A stretch of DNA of 38,082 nt from an uncultured Lachnospiraceae bacterium (GCA_947625755.1 CANQPJ010000020.1:1-38082); one strand, 5' to 3'. Numbered from the stretch's first letter, positions 1-7,727 are shown. A program made the numbers and translations. Notes: generated from the sequence alone by a model not told the origin.

Positions 1-104
1 TTAGAGTCTTTAGGTTTTTGGATAATTATCTCAAAATCATTTAGGTGTTACCATCCACCTTCTTATTTGACGCTTACGCTACATTTTTTGGCTATATTTA
101 TAAT
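1..104. other. No gene seen at window start
   Basis: I see no supportable reading frame or RNA gene here. Stop codons interrupt all frames at short intervals. The AT-rich sequence leads directly into the first unit of the tandem repeat array that starts at 105. Confidence 0.4.
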
Positions 105-441
105 TTACATATATATTTGGCTAGTTTTGCAAACAATATATGTAATACATTCTTGCCTGCTAGGGGTTTGCCAAGAATTTACATATAGACTTGGCTTGTT
201 TTGTAAACAATATATGTAATTGATTCTTGTTTGCTAGGGGTTTTTCAGGAATTTACATATAGACTTGGCTAGTTTCGCAAAGAATATATGTAATACATTC
301 TTGCCTGCTAGGGGGTTGCCAAGAATTTACATATATATCTAGCTAGTTTTGCAAACAATATATGTAATTGATTCTCACCCATTATGAATATTCCAAGAAT
401 TTACATATATATCTAGCTAGTTTCGCAAACAATATATGTAA
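105..441. repeat. Tandem array 1: five 74-bp units, each with a 41-bp interrupted palindrome
   Basis: Five units start at 105, 179, 253, 327 and 401, a period of exactly 74 bp. Each begins with TTACATATAT or TTACATATAG and ends 41 bp later with ATATATGTAA, so the ends are inverted repeats around a loop such as GGCTAGTTTTGCAAAC. The 33 bp between palindromes are also conserved and carry a weaker inverted pair, TTCTTG and CAAGAA. A decayed sixth unit may lie at about 470-495. The array is followed at about 500 by ACAAAAACTTTTTTACAG, which also closes array 2 near 22631. Because the between-palindrome sequence is conserved, this is not a CRISPR array. Function unknown. Confidence 0.9.
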
Positions 442-649
442 TTCATTCTCACCCATCATGGATTTTCCATAGATTTTACCCAATATACATGGTAGCTTAA
501 CAAAAACTTTTTTACAGTCCTTTTTTGTTCTCTGCCAAGAGCAAGAATTTGTTTTTATTTCCAAGATATTTGCTATAAAATTATATTGAGAAAATGCCCT
601 GATAATGTTAATATAATAGATAGGAAAAATTATTTTTAGGAGGGATTAT
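442..649. other. Intergenic leader after repeat array 1
   Basis: This stretch holds the decayed repeat end, the shared array tail near 500-515 and the probable promoter region of the next gene. A TATAAT lies at 612-617 with a weak TTGAGA at 586-591, but their 20-bp spacing is too long to be sure. A clear AGGAGG at 638-643 precedes the ATG at 650. Confidence 0.4.
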
Positions 650-1231
650 ATGAGGTTTAAAAATATATTTACATATATTCTGATTGCCTGTATTTCGCTT
701 TCTTTGATTGGCGAAACAGGTTGCGCTATTGTCAGTGCAAGTGATTTGGAAAATTGGGGAGATGTTGTGGAGAATCCATGGGATACCACTCCGGGCAGTA
801 TATCACCTATTCCGGATTTGTCTATGGATGATAAGGAAAAACCAACAGAAACTGAAGATCCTACAGAGGATACCGGGAAGGAAAACACCAAGCTAAAAAC
901 ATTCAGAAAAGCAGGCAGGGTAAAAGTTAAGACTGCAAAGAAAAAGAAATCATCTGCAAAGGTGAAGATTACTTTGAAGAAGGCTGTTAAAGCGGCTGAC
1001 GGATATAAGGTTTGGTTTTACAAGACAAAGAAGAACGCCAAAAAGAACAAAAAGGTTTTGGCAAAGGTAACTTATAAAAAAAATAAGAAGACGTTTACAG
1101 TCAAAAATAAAAAGCTGAAGAACAAAAAGACTTTGTATATCTGTGTTAAGGCTTATGTAAAAATCGGCAAAAAGACATACTACAGTAAGAAATGGTCTGT
1201 GGTTAAGAGGGTTAAAATAACAAAAAAATAA
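650..1231 (+). CDS. Secreted Lys-rich protein with a C-terminal fibronectin-III-like domain
   Basis: 193 aa. The first ~32 residues form a signal peptide (basic start, hydrophobic core, small residues near VSAS). An acidic, Pro/Thr-rich linker (~35-85) follows, rich in D, E and T. The last ~100 residues are extremely Lys-rich and carry the pattern of FN3-like domains common in clostridial surface proteins (an xxGYKVWFYKTKK strand, then TLYICVKAYVKIGKKTYYSKKW). The same style of domain ends the Big2 protein at 27392. AGGAGG lies 6 bp before the ATG. The acidic linker plus basic domain suggests binding to anionic cell-wall polymers, but that is inference. Exact family not recognised. Confidence 0.75.
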   Translation: MRFKNIFTYILIACISLSLIGETGCAIVSASDLENWGDVVENPWDTTPGSISPIPDLSMDDKEKPTETEDPTEDTGKENTKLKTFRKAGRVKVKTAKKKKSSAKVKITLKKAVKAADGYKVWFYKTKKNAKKNKKVLAKVTYKKNKKTFTVKNKKLKNKKTLYICVKAYVKIGKKTYYSKKWSVVKRVKITKK

Positions 1232-1301
1232 ATTATTTCACTTCAATTAAAAAGATACATATAGTTATATCAAAAAAAAGAAAAATATCTGATTATTTTA
1301 G

Positions 1302-1330
1302 TTGACAATGTTTCTTTTATATGTTATTTT
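1302..1330 (+). promoter_or_regulatory. Probable promoter of the 1398-2808 operon
   Basis: A perfect -35 TTGACA at 1302-1307 is followed after 17 bp by TATTTT at 1325-1330. Transcription would start near 1337 and cover the leader ORF at 1375 and the three genes after it. Confidence 0.6.
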
Positions 1331-1374
1331 TATTGCAACATATTGTATGAATGATAAAGTATAAGGGAAGGAAT

Positions 1375-1401
1375 ATGATAATTATCATGAACTGCAAATG
1401 A
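1375..1401 (+). CDS. Possible 8-residue leader peptide coupled to the next gene
   Basis: A GGGAAGGA Shine-Dalgarno-like run at about 1365-1372 sits just before ATG 1375. It opens an 8-codon frame (MIIIMNCK) whose TGA overlaps the ATG of the next gene at 1398. The next gene has no better ribosome binding site of its own, so translation may be coupled through this mini-ORF. It could equally be chance. Confidence 0.3.
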   Translation: MIIIMNCK

Positions 1402-1913
1402 GCAAAATAACAAAATGGATAAATTCTTTTTTAAATTGGTATATAAATTTTATAAAATATAGGCATACTAGCAACTGCAGATACCCTAAACGGACTTTTC
1501 TAAATATAATGTTATTGATTACATATACCATTCTTTCTTCCGTGTTCATATGGAACGAAGATGCAGCGGTTGAAACATTAGGTTTGAATTTAATTTTGAT
1601 AATGCGTATTTTTTTACAAAATATGATGACCTCATCTAAATATACGGAAGCTCTTTTAAAAGTTAAAATGCTTGATGGGCAAATGTTAAAAGAGCAAAAA
1701 TTATATATGTTTCATAATCATGCACGGAATAAAGCAATAGTTGTAGCATTTTTTATAATTGGAATGGTATTGACGATATGGATTGTTGGATTTCCACATT
1801 TATTAGTTAAATCATTTTCAACTTTTATGATTTTTAGTGCTTGTCTGAATGAGATAGATGAAATCATATTAGAAGAATATCATGCTGTTCCTATAATATG
1901 CAGAGAAATTTGA
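1398..1913 (+). CDS. Small membrane protein of unknown function
   Basis: 171 aa, no family recognised. Hydrophobic stretches at about residues 35-55 (FLNIMLLITYTILSSVFIW), 62-80, 112-132 (VVAFFIIGMVLTIWIVGF) and 135-150 suggest three or four membrane segments, with a charged loop at 85-108. It is the first gene of a three-gene operon. The next gene starts 33 bp downstream and also encodes a membrane-anchored product. Its start overlaps the stop of the possible leader ORF at 1375-1401. Confidence 0.6.
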   Translation: MSKITKWINSFLNWYINFIKYRHTSNCRYPKRTFLNIMLLITYTILSSVFIWNEDAAVETLGLNLILIMRIFLQNMMTSSKYTEALLKVKMLDGQMLKEQKLYMFHNHARNKAIVVAFFIIGMVLTIWIVGFPHLLVKSFSTFMIFSACLNEIDEIILEEYHAVPIICREI

Positions 1914-1946
1914 ATATAAAATTAAAAATATAAGTAAGGATTGAAT

Positions 1947-2258
1947 ATGGATATCATAATTAAAATAGCGATTAGCGTTCCGGTAATAATTGGGTTGATA
2001 ATATTATTTAGAAACTTCATTATTGAAACAAAAAAACAGAAGAAATTAATCGAAATAAAAAATAACCGGCTTAATCAGTATGTATATAAAAGAGATGAGC
2101 TTATTTCACAATATATAAATAATAGGGAATATATTAAAGATCAGCAATGGAAATTTCAGAAAAATACAGGAATTCATCCACGGAAATATAAGTATAACAT
2201 AAATGCAATGGATTACTCCGGACAATGTTCTTATATTGTTCCAAAGAAAGGGTTATGA
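1947..2258 (+). CDS. Membrane-anchored small protein of unknown function
   Basis: 103 aa from ATG 1947, chosen because TAAGGA at 1935-1940 lies 6 bp upstream. An in-frame TTG at 1941 would add two residues. One N-terminal membrane helix (~4-24, IIIKIAISVPVIIGLIILF) is followed by a highly charged, probably coiled-coil segment (KKQKKLIEIKNNRLNQYVYKRDELISQY, given here only to show the K/E/N pattern) and an aromatic C-terminus. It is the middle gene of a tight operon: the next ATG follows its TGA after one base. No family recognised. Confidence 0.55.
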   Translation: MDIIIKIAISVPVIIGLIILFRNFIIETKKQKKLIEIKNNRLNQYVYKRDELISQYINNREYIKDQQWKFQKNTGIHPRKYKYNINAMDYSGQCSYIVPKKGL

Positions 2259-2259
2259 G

Positions 2260-2808
2260 ATGGATATGCTGATGGATAAAGTATGGGAGACTGTTAAAAA
2301 CCTTTATGATTCGTACAAAAAAGATGATAATGTTAAATTTGATTCTGCAAAAAAAGAATGTTTTAAACAAACTTTTGAAAATCATTATAATGACATTATA
2401 AAAAGGTTTATGAACGAATCTACCGAAGTGTTAGATTCTCATAAACAGGCTGCCATTTTAACAATATCATTACTTGAATCTGAAGCAATTAGTTGCCGTT
2501 GTAAAGAAAATGAGATTAACATTGCACCATACATTATTGCCATTGATTTAGGCTTATCATATATGAATGAATGTTTACAATCCTGTTTAAAGAAAAAAAA
2601 TATTGCATATAAGGATATTCATTATATTTTGCCACAAGCGATTGCATGTGATACTCCTTATATAGAGATTATGAGTAGATTGTTATATTATGAGCAGACA
2701 GAAAAAGATATGAGCTTTAATATTTTGGAATTGGCGGATAGATATTTTTTGTTAGAATACATTACATTACTTCGTTATGATATAGAACCGGAAATATTAA
2801 AGGATTAG
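2260..2808 (+). CDS. Soluble helical protein of unknown function
   Basis: 182 aa. ATG 2260 was chosen because it follows the previous stop (2256-2258) directly and has GAAAGGG upstream. A longer frame from 2203 would overlap the previous gene. The protein is predicted all-helical, with no signal peptide. A segment reading SHKQAAILTISLLESEAISC is followed by YIIAIDLGLSYMNECL. That pattern reminds me of small uncharacterised helical proteins encoded beside membrane partners, but I cannot name a family. A strong hairpin at 2808-2848 ends the operon. Confidence 0.55.
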   Translation: MDMLMDKVWETVKNLYDSYKKDDNVKFDSAKKECFKQTFENHYNDIIKRFMNESTEVLDSHKQAAILTISLLESEAISCRCKENEINIAPYIIAIDLGLSYMNECLQSCLKKKNIAYKDIHYILPQAIACDTPYIEIMSRLLYYEQTEKDMSFNILELADRYFLLEYITLLRYDIEPEILKD

Positions 2809-2848
2809 TCTCAACGCAGTCTTATTTTTAGTGAGACTGTGTTGAGAC
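2808..2848. terminator. Long hairpin between convergent genes
   Basis: The arms GTCTCAACGCAGTCT (2808-2822) and AGACTGTGTTGAGAC (2834-2848) pair over 15 bp with one G-U, around an 11-nt loop. It begins on the last base of the upstream stop codon and lies 10 bp from the stop of the leftward gene. There is no strong U-run on either side, so it may act as a bidirectional terminator or as an mRNA 3' end stabiliser. Confidence 0.65.
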
Positions 2849-2858
2849 CGGTATTAAA

Positions 2859-3833
2859 CTAATTCTGTCTTTTTATTTGCTGTTTCCGAATCAATGGAAA
2901 CAGCATTAATTCTTTTTCATCCAGATTTTCTTTATGCATATCTATTGCGGTAATTTGATTATTTTCATAGGTAATATAGTAGTAAATACCTTTATCTGCA
3001 TTGCAGCAGGATGAAAATACGGTATATTCATATTTTCCGCCATCGCAGACCACACAGCCTTTTTGTTGAAATACAGAGCCGAGAATGTGAAAGAACTGAC
3101 TGACACTTTCTTGTTCCGTATCTCCTGAAACGGAATTTAGCTTGGTAAAAGAGGCTTTCACAAAACGGGACATGGAAGATAAATCTCCCGGCATACCCAT
3201 GCCACCCATGCCTCTGCTGTATATCTGCAGTTTCAAATCCTTTGAAAAATCATTTTGAGGATTTTTTGTTGACAATCGCATGTAATTATTTAAGTTAAAA
3301 GTCTGCATATTAAAATCCGGGCTGTTGGTCAGCACGCCGATAGGATTGTCGTATATTTTAAGTCCTTCTTTTACAGATTCTACAGTAATGGATTCCTCTC
3401 TATCACTAATAATCCAGTGCAATGGCGACAATGGAAACTGTTCGCTAAACGCTATGTTCACCATGTTCATGTGTTCCAGCAACTGCCTTGCAACAGCCAC
3501 TGTGGCGCATTGTCCCAGTATCCACGGAATAAATTCAAAGGGAGCAATATTATCGACGCCTTGCTTTTTTTCTCCATAATATGCATTATCGGGAAAATTC
3601 AAACCTGCCATGCTCAATCCCTTTTCATTGGTTGCATCATAATACAGAGGATAATTTTCCGAGGTTACTGCCATTCCGATAAGCGCATAATGTGTATGCA
3701 TCTCTCCCACAGTTCGAAAAGAAAACGGATAATTCCGCGGTGTAATGGTTACCCCCTCGCCATAGGAACATTCCCAGTCAAGAGTCCGTCCAAAATAATG
3801 GTCTTTTGTTTTGAAACTTATTGCTGTGCACAT
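2859..3833 (-). CDS. bsh: Bile salt hydrolase (choloylglycine hydrolase)
   Basis: 324 aa Ntn-hydrolase that removes glycine or taurine from conjugated bile acids in the cytoplasm. After Met removal Cys2 is the nucleophile (MCTAI start). The other catalytic positions are present: R16 and D19 (GRTLDW), N79 (AGLNF), N170 (GVLTNSP) and R223 (SRFVKASF). The C-terminus (GIYYYITYENNQITAIDM) closely matches the Clostridium perfringens enzyme as I remember it, which favours bile salt hydrolase over penicillin V acylase. Start: GGAGGT sits 7 bp before the MCT codon. The frame is open for 69 more codons upstream, but these overlap tspO and would bury the nucleophile. It lies 38 bp behind tspO, probably in one operon. 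Confidence 0.92.
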   Translation of the reverse strand: MCTAISFKTKDHYFGRTLDWECSYGEGVTITPRNYPFSFRTVGEMHTHYALIGMAVTSENYPLYYDATNEKGLSMAGLNFPDNAYYGEKKQGVDNIAPFEFIPWILGQCATVAVARQLLEHMNMVNIAFSEQFPLSPLHWIISDREESITVESVKEGLKIYDNPIGVLTNSPDFNMQTFNLNNYMRLSTKNPQNDFSKDLKLQIYSRGMGGMGMPGDLSSMSRFVKASFTKLNSVSGDTEQESVSQFFHILGSVFQQKGCVVCDGGKYEYTVFSSCCNADKGIYYYITYENNQITAIDMHKENLDEKELMLFPLIRKQQIKRQN

Positions 3834-3871
3834 ATTTGGTACCTCCGGATGCTTTTTTGTGTTATTGTCCC

Positions 3872-4342
3872 CTAATTTAAGTACCATATTCCAAAATTTA
3901 AGTAACCTGCGAATGTTACCCATATCAGATAAGGAATCATAAGATAGCCCGCAGTTTTTGATATACGGTAAAATCGCAATGTTGTAATTACAATTAATAT
4001 CCAAAGCAATATCAGCCATAAAAAAGAGAACAGATACCATTGAAAGTCAAAGAACAAGATAGACCAGAGAAAGTTCACCATAAGCTGGTAAGCATAAACA
4101 GCTATTGCTTTGTCTATCTGCTCTCGTCTTGCCCCCGAGGACAGTACCAGATAAGAGGCTATTCCCATTAAAATATAAAGAATGGTCCAAACGACTGGAA
4201 ACAGCCAGCCCGGCGGGGATAGTGGTGGTTTATTTAATTCCCCGAATATTTTCATTCCCCCACCGGATAAAAGTGCAGAGAGACCACCAACAATCAGTGG
4301 CACTAATATGCATTTTATTAATAATACTTTTTGAGACTTCAT
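3872..4342 (-). CDS. tspO: TspO/MBR family membrane protein
   Basis: 156 aa, five predicted membrane helices. It is the bacterial homologue of the mitochondrial translocator protein, which binds porphyrins and, in eukaryotes, cholesterol. Family signatures: KPPLSPPGWLFPVVWTILY at ~38-56, an aromatic NFLWSILFF segment near 90 and the C-terminal PYLIWVTFAGYLNFGIWYLN. GGAGGT lies 7 bp before the ATG. It is placed 38 bp upstream of bile salt hydrolase and 53 bp downstream of the GT-C gene, all on one strand. Pairing a sterol/porphyrin-binding membrane protein with a bile-acid enzyme suggests a link to bile handling. That is inference. Confidence 0.93.
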   Translation of the reverse strand: MKSQKVLLIKCILVPLIVGGLSALLSGGGMKIFGELNKPPLSPPGWLFPVVWTILYILMGIASYLVLSSGARREQIDKAIAVYAYQLMVNFLWSILFFDFQWYLFSFLWLILLWILIVITTLRFYRISKTAGYLMIPYLIWVTFAGYLNFGIWYLN

Positions 4343-4395
4343 ATTTTTACCTCCCGTATAAAATATGAAGATGACAAAAGGTATATGACCTGTTT

Positions 4396-5853
4396 TTATT
4401 TTGATTTTTTTCTCATGAGAATTAAATTGTTTGTGGTGAAAATACGTTCATAGTTTTGATAGATGAATGTATCCATGTTATTTTTTTTACCATCAGTTAA
4501 GACAATATATTTTGCTTTCAGCGACATAATATCTTTTTCAAAGTTCTTTCGCATTTCATCACTGGCACTACATTGAAAATCCTGTAACACAAAATTTTTG
4601 TAGCATGGTACAATATCTGCGGACAGATAAAATAGTGGGTCTGTGTTATATGCGATAACATATTTCCTATCTGACACAGGTATCTTTTCTTTAATCTGCT
4701 CTGCCTCTTTAATAAATACATGCGCAGAATTGTCTTTGTATAATTTGTAGTTATCTCTGTATGCCATGGCATTTTTATACAATATTATAATGATGCTGAA
4801 TATCAACAGTATCATTGCAAATTTTTTCACTTTCTTGTCTTTTAGCATATATGGAAACAGTCCTATCGCTACAACTAAAATTGGAATATATATAATCAAA
4901 TAATGAGTGTACATCTGGCTTTGTAATTGAAATCCAATTGCGGTAATGGAAGCAAGCAATACGCATATTGCAACTCTTCTTTCCTGCTGATTTTTAATAA
5001 TGTTGTAAACAGCAATAATTACAGCGACAATAAACAAACCTAAATAACCAATTACATGTTTTATTATTCCAATTACTGTAACATTAGCCGTCATGTTTAA
5101 TGCGTACTTAATGTTGTACAAAATTGTTCCATATAACATATCGTAAACTGCATCATTACAATAGAAATATATTAAGAACGGAAGGCAGCATATTGTAGCA
5201 CCAATGATAAAAAACAGGATATTTTTTATCAAATTTACGCCCTGTTTTTCCTTTATCAGCGTAATAAATCCAACCAAGATAAAAATACATAAAGGTAATG
5301 CGTTGGTCAATCTTGTAAGTGTACACACCATAAAAGTAATGCCATAAAAAAATGAATACCATACATTATGCTCTTTAGAAATATGAGATGATTTTATATA
5401 TTTTATGGCAAAGTAAATACTCCACATTAAAAATGGAAGGCAGTAGGTCTCTGTTATATTGCTAAAACCATAAACCCTGATTATTAATAAAAATGCCAAT
5501 GTTAGTATAATACTCATTTTTCTATTGAAATAAAATTTAAAAATTTTATTAATAGCTATTAGGGTAAATGCCATAAGGAGAGTGAGAACCCAAAAATAAC
5601 CGGTTTCACTATTATGGAACAGGGAAACAAACCAGTTGATTAATACAGTGACGGGACCTTTATGGTCAAAGCAGTCCTTATAAGGAATAAGTCCTTTCTG
5701 GGTAAATTTTCCCATGCAGAGAAATACATTGGAATCCAGATTAAAATTAATATGGTGTTTTAATAAATGTAACCAGTTAAGACAGCTTAATTTATATATA
5801 AATGCGAATCCTGTGAGCGTTAAGTATTCTATTATGTTTCTTTTTCTATTCAT
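4396..5853 (-). CDS. Polytopic GT-C (GT39/PMT-like) glycosyltransferase
   Basis: 485 aa with about ten membrane helices. The first extracytoplasmic loop holds the acidic residue expected of GT-C enzymes (FNLDSNVF, ~40) and the PYKDCFDHKGPVTVLINW signature (~58-75) of this PMT-like bacterial group. Such enzymes use polyprenyl-phosphate sugars to glycosylate cell-surface polymers or proteins outside the membrane. The last ~120 residues form a soluble domain ending in a basic tail. It lies 22 bp behind the GT2 gene, which would make the lipid-linked donor, so the pair forms one module. Acceptor unknown. Confidence 0.85.
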   Translation of the reverse strand: MNRKRNIIEYLTLTGFAFIYKLSCLNWLHLLKHHINFNLDSNVFLCMGKFTQKGLIPYKDCFDHKGPVTVLINWFVSLFHNSETGYFWVLTLLMAFTLIAINKIFKFYFNRKMSIILTLAFLLIIRVYGFSNITETYCLPFLMWSIYFAIKYIKSSHISKEHNVWYSFFYGITFMVCTLTRLTNALPLCIFILVGFITLIKEKQGVNLIKNILFFIIGATICCLPFLIYFYCNDAVYDMLYGTILYNIKYALNMTANVTVIGIIKHVIGYLGLFIVAVIIAVYNIIKNQQERRVAICVLLASITAIGFQLQSQMYTHYLIIYIPILVVAIGLFPYMLKDKKVKKFAMILLIFSIIIILYKNAMAYRDNYKLYKDNSAHVFIKEAEQIKEKIPVSDRKYVIAYNTDPLFYLSADIVPCYKNFVLQDFQCSASDEMRKNFEKDIMSLKAKYIVLTDGKKNNMDTFIYQNYERIFTTNNLILMRKKSK

Positions 5854-5875
5854 AATGAATCTCCTATATACCTTT

Positions 5876-6592
5876 TTACATTTTGCTTAATGTTTTGTTG
5901 ATTGCTTTAAAGTCTTTTAATGCCTGTCTGCCGATTCCAAAAATTCTTTTCATATTAATGGAATTTACACCACCTTGTCTCGGGCGAAAAGTGATAGGAA
6001 TATATTTTACCCTGCAGCCTTTCTTTGCATAGATAACGGATATGATAACGTTGGAAAGGTTAAAATCATTCGGCACCAGTCCTATATATTGTTTCAGTGT
6101 TGAGCACTTCATTATCCTGAACGGCGTATTGGCATCCGTTACTGTCACCCCAAAACATATCCTGATAACCAGTTTTAACGTCTTGGTTACAAATACTCTG
6201 GAACCGCCGTCCTGTCTGCCGTTACGCCAGCCAATTACCATATCGTGATTTTCCTTTTCCTCCCAGAACTGTGGAAATTCCTCCGGCAGAGTCTGACCAT
6301 CCGAATCTGTCTGGAAGATATAATCCGCACCCTGTTCCAGTGCATAGTTGTATCCGTATAATACGGTTGCTCCATGTCCACTGTTTGGTTTTGTAATAGG
6401 TATAAATTTGGGTCTGTTTTTTGCATACTCCTTCATGATTGCATAAGTGTTGTCTTTGCTTCCATCATCAACAATCACCAGCCTGCTTTCTTCCCCATAC
6501 TTTTCCACGATAGGATACCAGTCGTCAATGACAGCTCCTATGTTTGCTTCCTCATTGTACGCAGGTATTACAATGTACAACTTGTCGTTCAT
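5876..6592 (-). CDS. GT2 glycosyltransferase, dolichyl/polyprenyl-phosphate sugar synthase type
   Basis: 238 aa GT-A fold enzyme. Motifs: VIPAYNEE at the N-terminus, the nucleotide-binding VIVDDGSKDNT (~38-48), the metal-binding TDSDGQ (~95-100) and RPRQGG near 205. It has no C-terminal membrane helices, so it resembles DPM1-like synthases that load a sugar on undecaprenyl phosphate for a membrane GT-C partner, here the next gene. GGAGG sits 8 bp before the ATG. The start lies only 26 bp from a 25-bp inversion site (6619-6643), so its promoter probably depends on the orientation of the recombinase segment. Confidence 0.9.
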   Translation of the reverse strand: MNDKLYIVIPAYNEEANIGAVIDDWYPIVEKYGEESRLVIVDDGSKDNTYAIMKEYAKNRPKFIPITKPNSGHGATVLYGYNYALEQGADYIFQTDSDGQTLPEEFPQFWEEKENHDMVIGWRNGRQDGGSRVFVTKTLKLVIRICFGVTVTDANTPFRIMKCSTLKQYIGLVPNDFNLSNVIISVIYAKKGCRVKYIPITFRPRQGGVNSINMKRIFGIGRQALKDFKAINKTLSKM

Positions 6593-6618
6593 TTCAAATC
6601 CTCCATCTTAAGTATTTT

Positions 6619-6643
6619 TTCGCAGAATACCTAATTCTGCGAA
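6619..6643 (-). repeat. Left inversion site
   Basis: Two perfect 10-bp arms, TTCGCAGAAT and ATTCTGCGAA, flank an asymmetric 5-bp centre (ACCTA on this strand). Arms plus short centre is the layout of a tyrosine-recombinase crossover site. The same site occurs in opposite orientation at 7728-7752, and identity extends to 31 bp in all. The last codons of the recombinase (LSQN and TAG) lie inside this site, so inversion would preserve the protein end. Confidence 0.85.
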
Positions 6644-7572
6644 AGTGCCTTCAGCTTGTTCATCTGCTTTTTTTTAAACTCGAAAGAAGAATGAAAATAG
6701 TACTCCATTGTGATTTTAATATCTGCATGTCCAAGAATTTCGCTCAAAGTTTTTATATCGCATCCGGCAGTAATACATCTGGTTGCAAAGGTATGACGCA
6801 GACAATGAAAGTTTTTGTATGAAACTCCGCATTCGTTTAATGTCCTCTTATATGCATACTGGAGTGTCCTTGGATCCAGTGGTTTTTCATAACTGTTTGT
6901 GAATAAAAAACGCTGGTTTATTTCACATGAATATAGTTTCTTAAAATGTTGAACAATGAAGGAAGGAATTGGAATTACTCTGACAGATGAAGAACTTTTT
7001 GGATTCGTGATAACCAGTTGTGTTTTTTTGTGATTTTGGTCATTTTTTATTTCCTGTCTCTGAACAGACTTGTCGATGGAGACTGCACCATAATTGAAAT
7101 TAAAGTCGTTCCATTTTAAAGCGCATATTTCTCCGATTCTCAAACCGGAATATAATGCCAACAGGATTGCACTGTTGTATAAATCTATATTATGGTTTAT
7201 ATACATCTCCAGTTTTTTTTGCTCTTTGGAATTAAAGACTTCAACCCGTGGTTTAGTTTTTGATAATCCCGGTCTGACGTAAAGATGATTGGATAATAAC
7301 TGATGGCGATAACCATAATCGCAGCTGTTATTTACTATCATTAATATATTTCTTTTACTACTGGAAGATAGTGACTTTGTATAACTCCCTTCTAAAAGTG
7401 TCTTTCTGAAATCTTTAATAATATCCTCTGTTATATCCGGGCAGAGAATATTTTTAAAATATGGTTCAATATGGTTTTTAATCAGCTTTTCGTATTTCAT
7501 GTAAGTAGATGTGGATACTTCCGGCTGCTTATCTTGCAGCCATTCGTAAATTAATTTCGTGAATTTTTTCAT
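6631..7572 (-). CDS. Tyrosine recombinase (probable DNA invertase)
   Basis: 313 aa. An N-terminal SAM-like core-binding domain (~1-105) precedes the catalytic domain with R145 (SGLRIGE), K192 (TNPKSSSS), H256 and R259 (HCLRH), H282 (LGHAD) and nucleophile Y292 (TMEYYFH). All catalytic positions are present, so it should be active. GGAGGG lies 6 bp before the ATG. The stop codon lies inside the left crossover site, and a matching inverted site lies 155 bp upstream of the start. This arrangement fits a phase-variation invertase acting on its own segment rather than a prophage integrase. The 38-bp gap to GT2 with no terminator means read-through from this gene could also feed the operon in the present orientation. 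Confidence 0.9.
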   Translation of the reverse strand: MKKFTKLIYEWLQDKQPEVSTSTYMKYEKLIKNHIEPYFKNILCPDITEDIIKDFRKTLLEGSYTKSLSSSSKRNILMIVNNSCDYGYRHQLLSNHLYVRPGLSKTKPRVEVFNSKEQKKLEMYINHNIDLYNSAILLALYSGLRIGEICALKWNDFNFNYGAVSIDKSVQRQEIKNDQNHKKTQLVITNPKSSSSVRVIPIPSFIVQHFKKLYSCEINQRFLFTNSYEKPLDPRTLQYAYKRTLNECGVSYKNFHCLRHTFATRCITAGCDIKTLSEILGHADIKITMEYYFHSSFEFKKKQMNKLKALSQN

Positions 7573-7624
7573 TGTTTATCCCTCCAATATTTAATTTTGC
7601 AGTTATGATTTTGAATAAAAAAGA

Positions 7625-7653
7625 TTGTTATGTTAAGCTGTTTCTGGTATACT
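7625..7653 (+). promoter_or_regulatory. Strong promoter inside the invertible segment, facing right
   Basis: TTGTTA (7625-7630), a 17-bp spacer and TATACT (7648-7653) make a good vegetative promoter on the plus strand. It is divergent from the recombinase and would leave the segment through the right site at 7728. Inversion would turn it toward the glycosyltransferase operon. Confidence 0.65.
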
Positions 7654-7677
7654 GTTTTCAGTCTACAAATTGAAAAC
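7654..7677. promoter_or_regulatory. Inverted repeat at the start site of the invertible promoter
   Basis: GTTTTCA (7654-7660) and TGAAAAC (7671-7677) are perfect 7-bp inverted arms 10 bp apart. The first arm abuts the -10 box, so the expected transcription start lies inside the repeat. This is a natural operator position for a repressor. An early transcript hairpin is an alternative. Confidence 0.45.
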
Positions 7678-7727
7678 AATACAGGCATAAAGTTAGTTGT
7701 TTTCGCTTGATTTTACAATTTTTTACT

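Noticed and set aside
105-441. CRISPR array
   Set aside because: The sequences between palindromes are conserved from unit to unit and no cas gene is in the window; the same holds for the array at 21950-22649.
382-564. 60-residue reading frame on the minus strand
   Set aside because: It lies inside the tandem repeat and its tail, with no ribosome binding site and repeat-derived composition.
3834-4040. N-terminal extension of the bile salt hydrolase
   Set aside because: It overlaps the end of tspO in another frame and would block the Cys2 nucleophile; a strong ribosome binding site serves the MCT start.
6631-7572. Prophage or integrative element integrase
   Set aside because: No phage, excisionase or conjugation genes are nearby, and the flanking sites are inverted rather than direct repeats.
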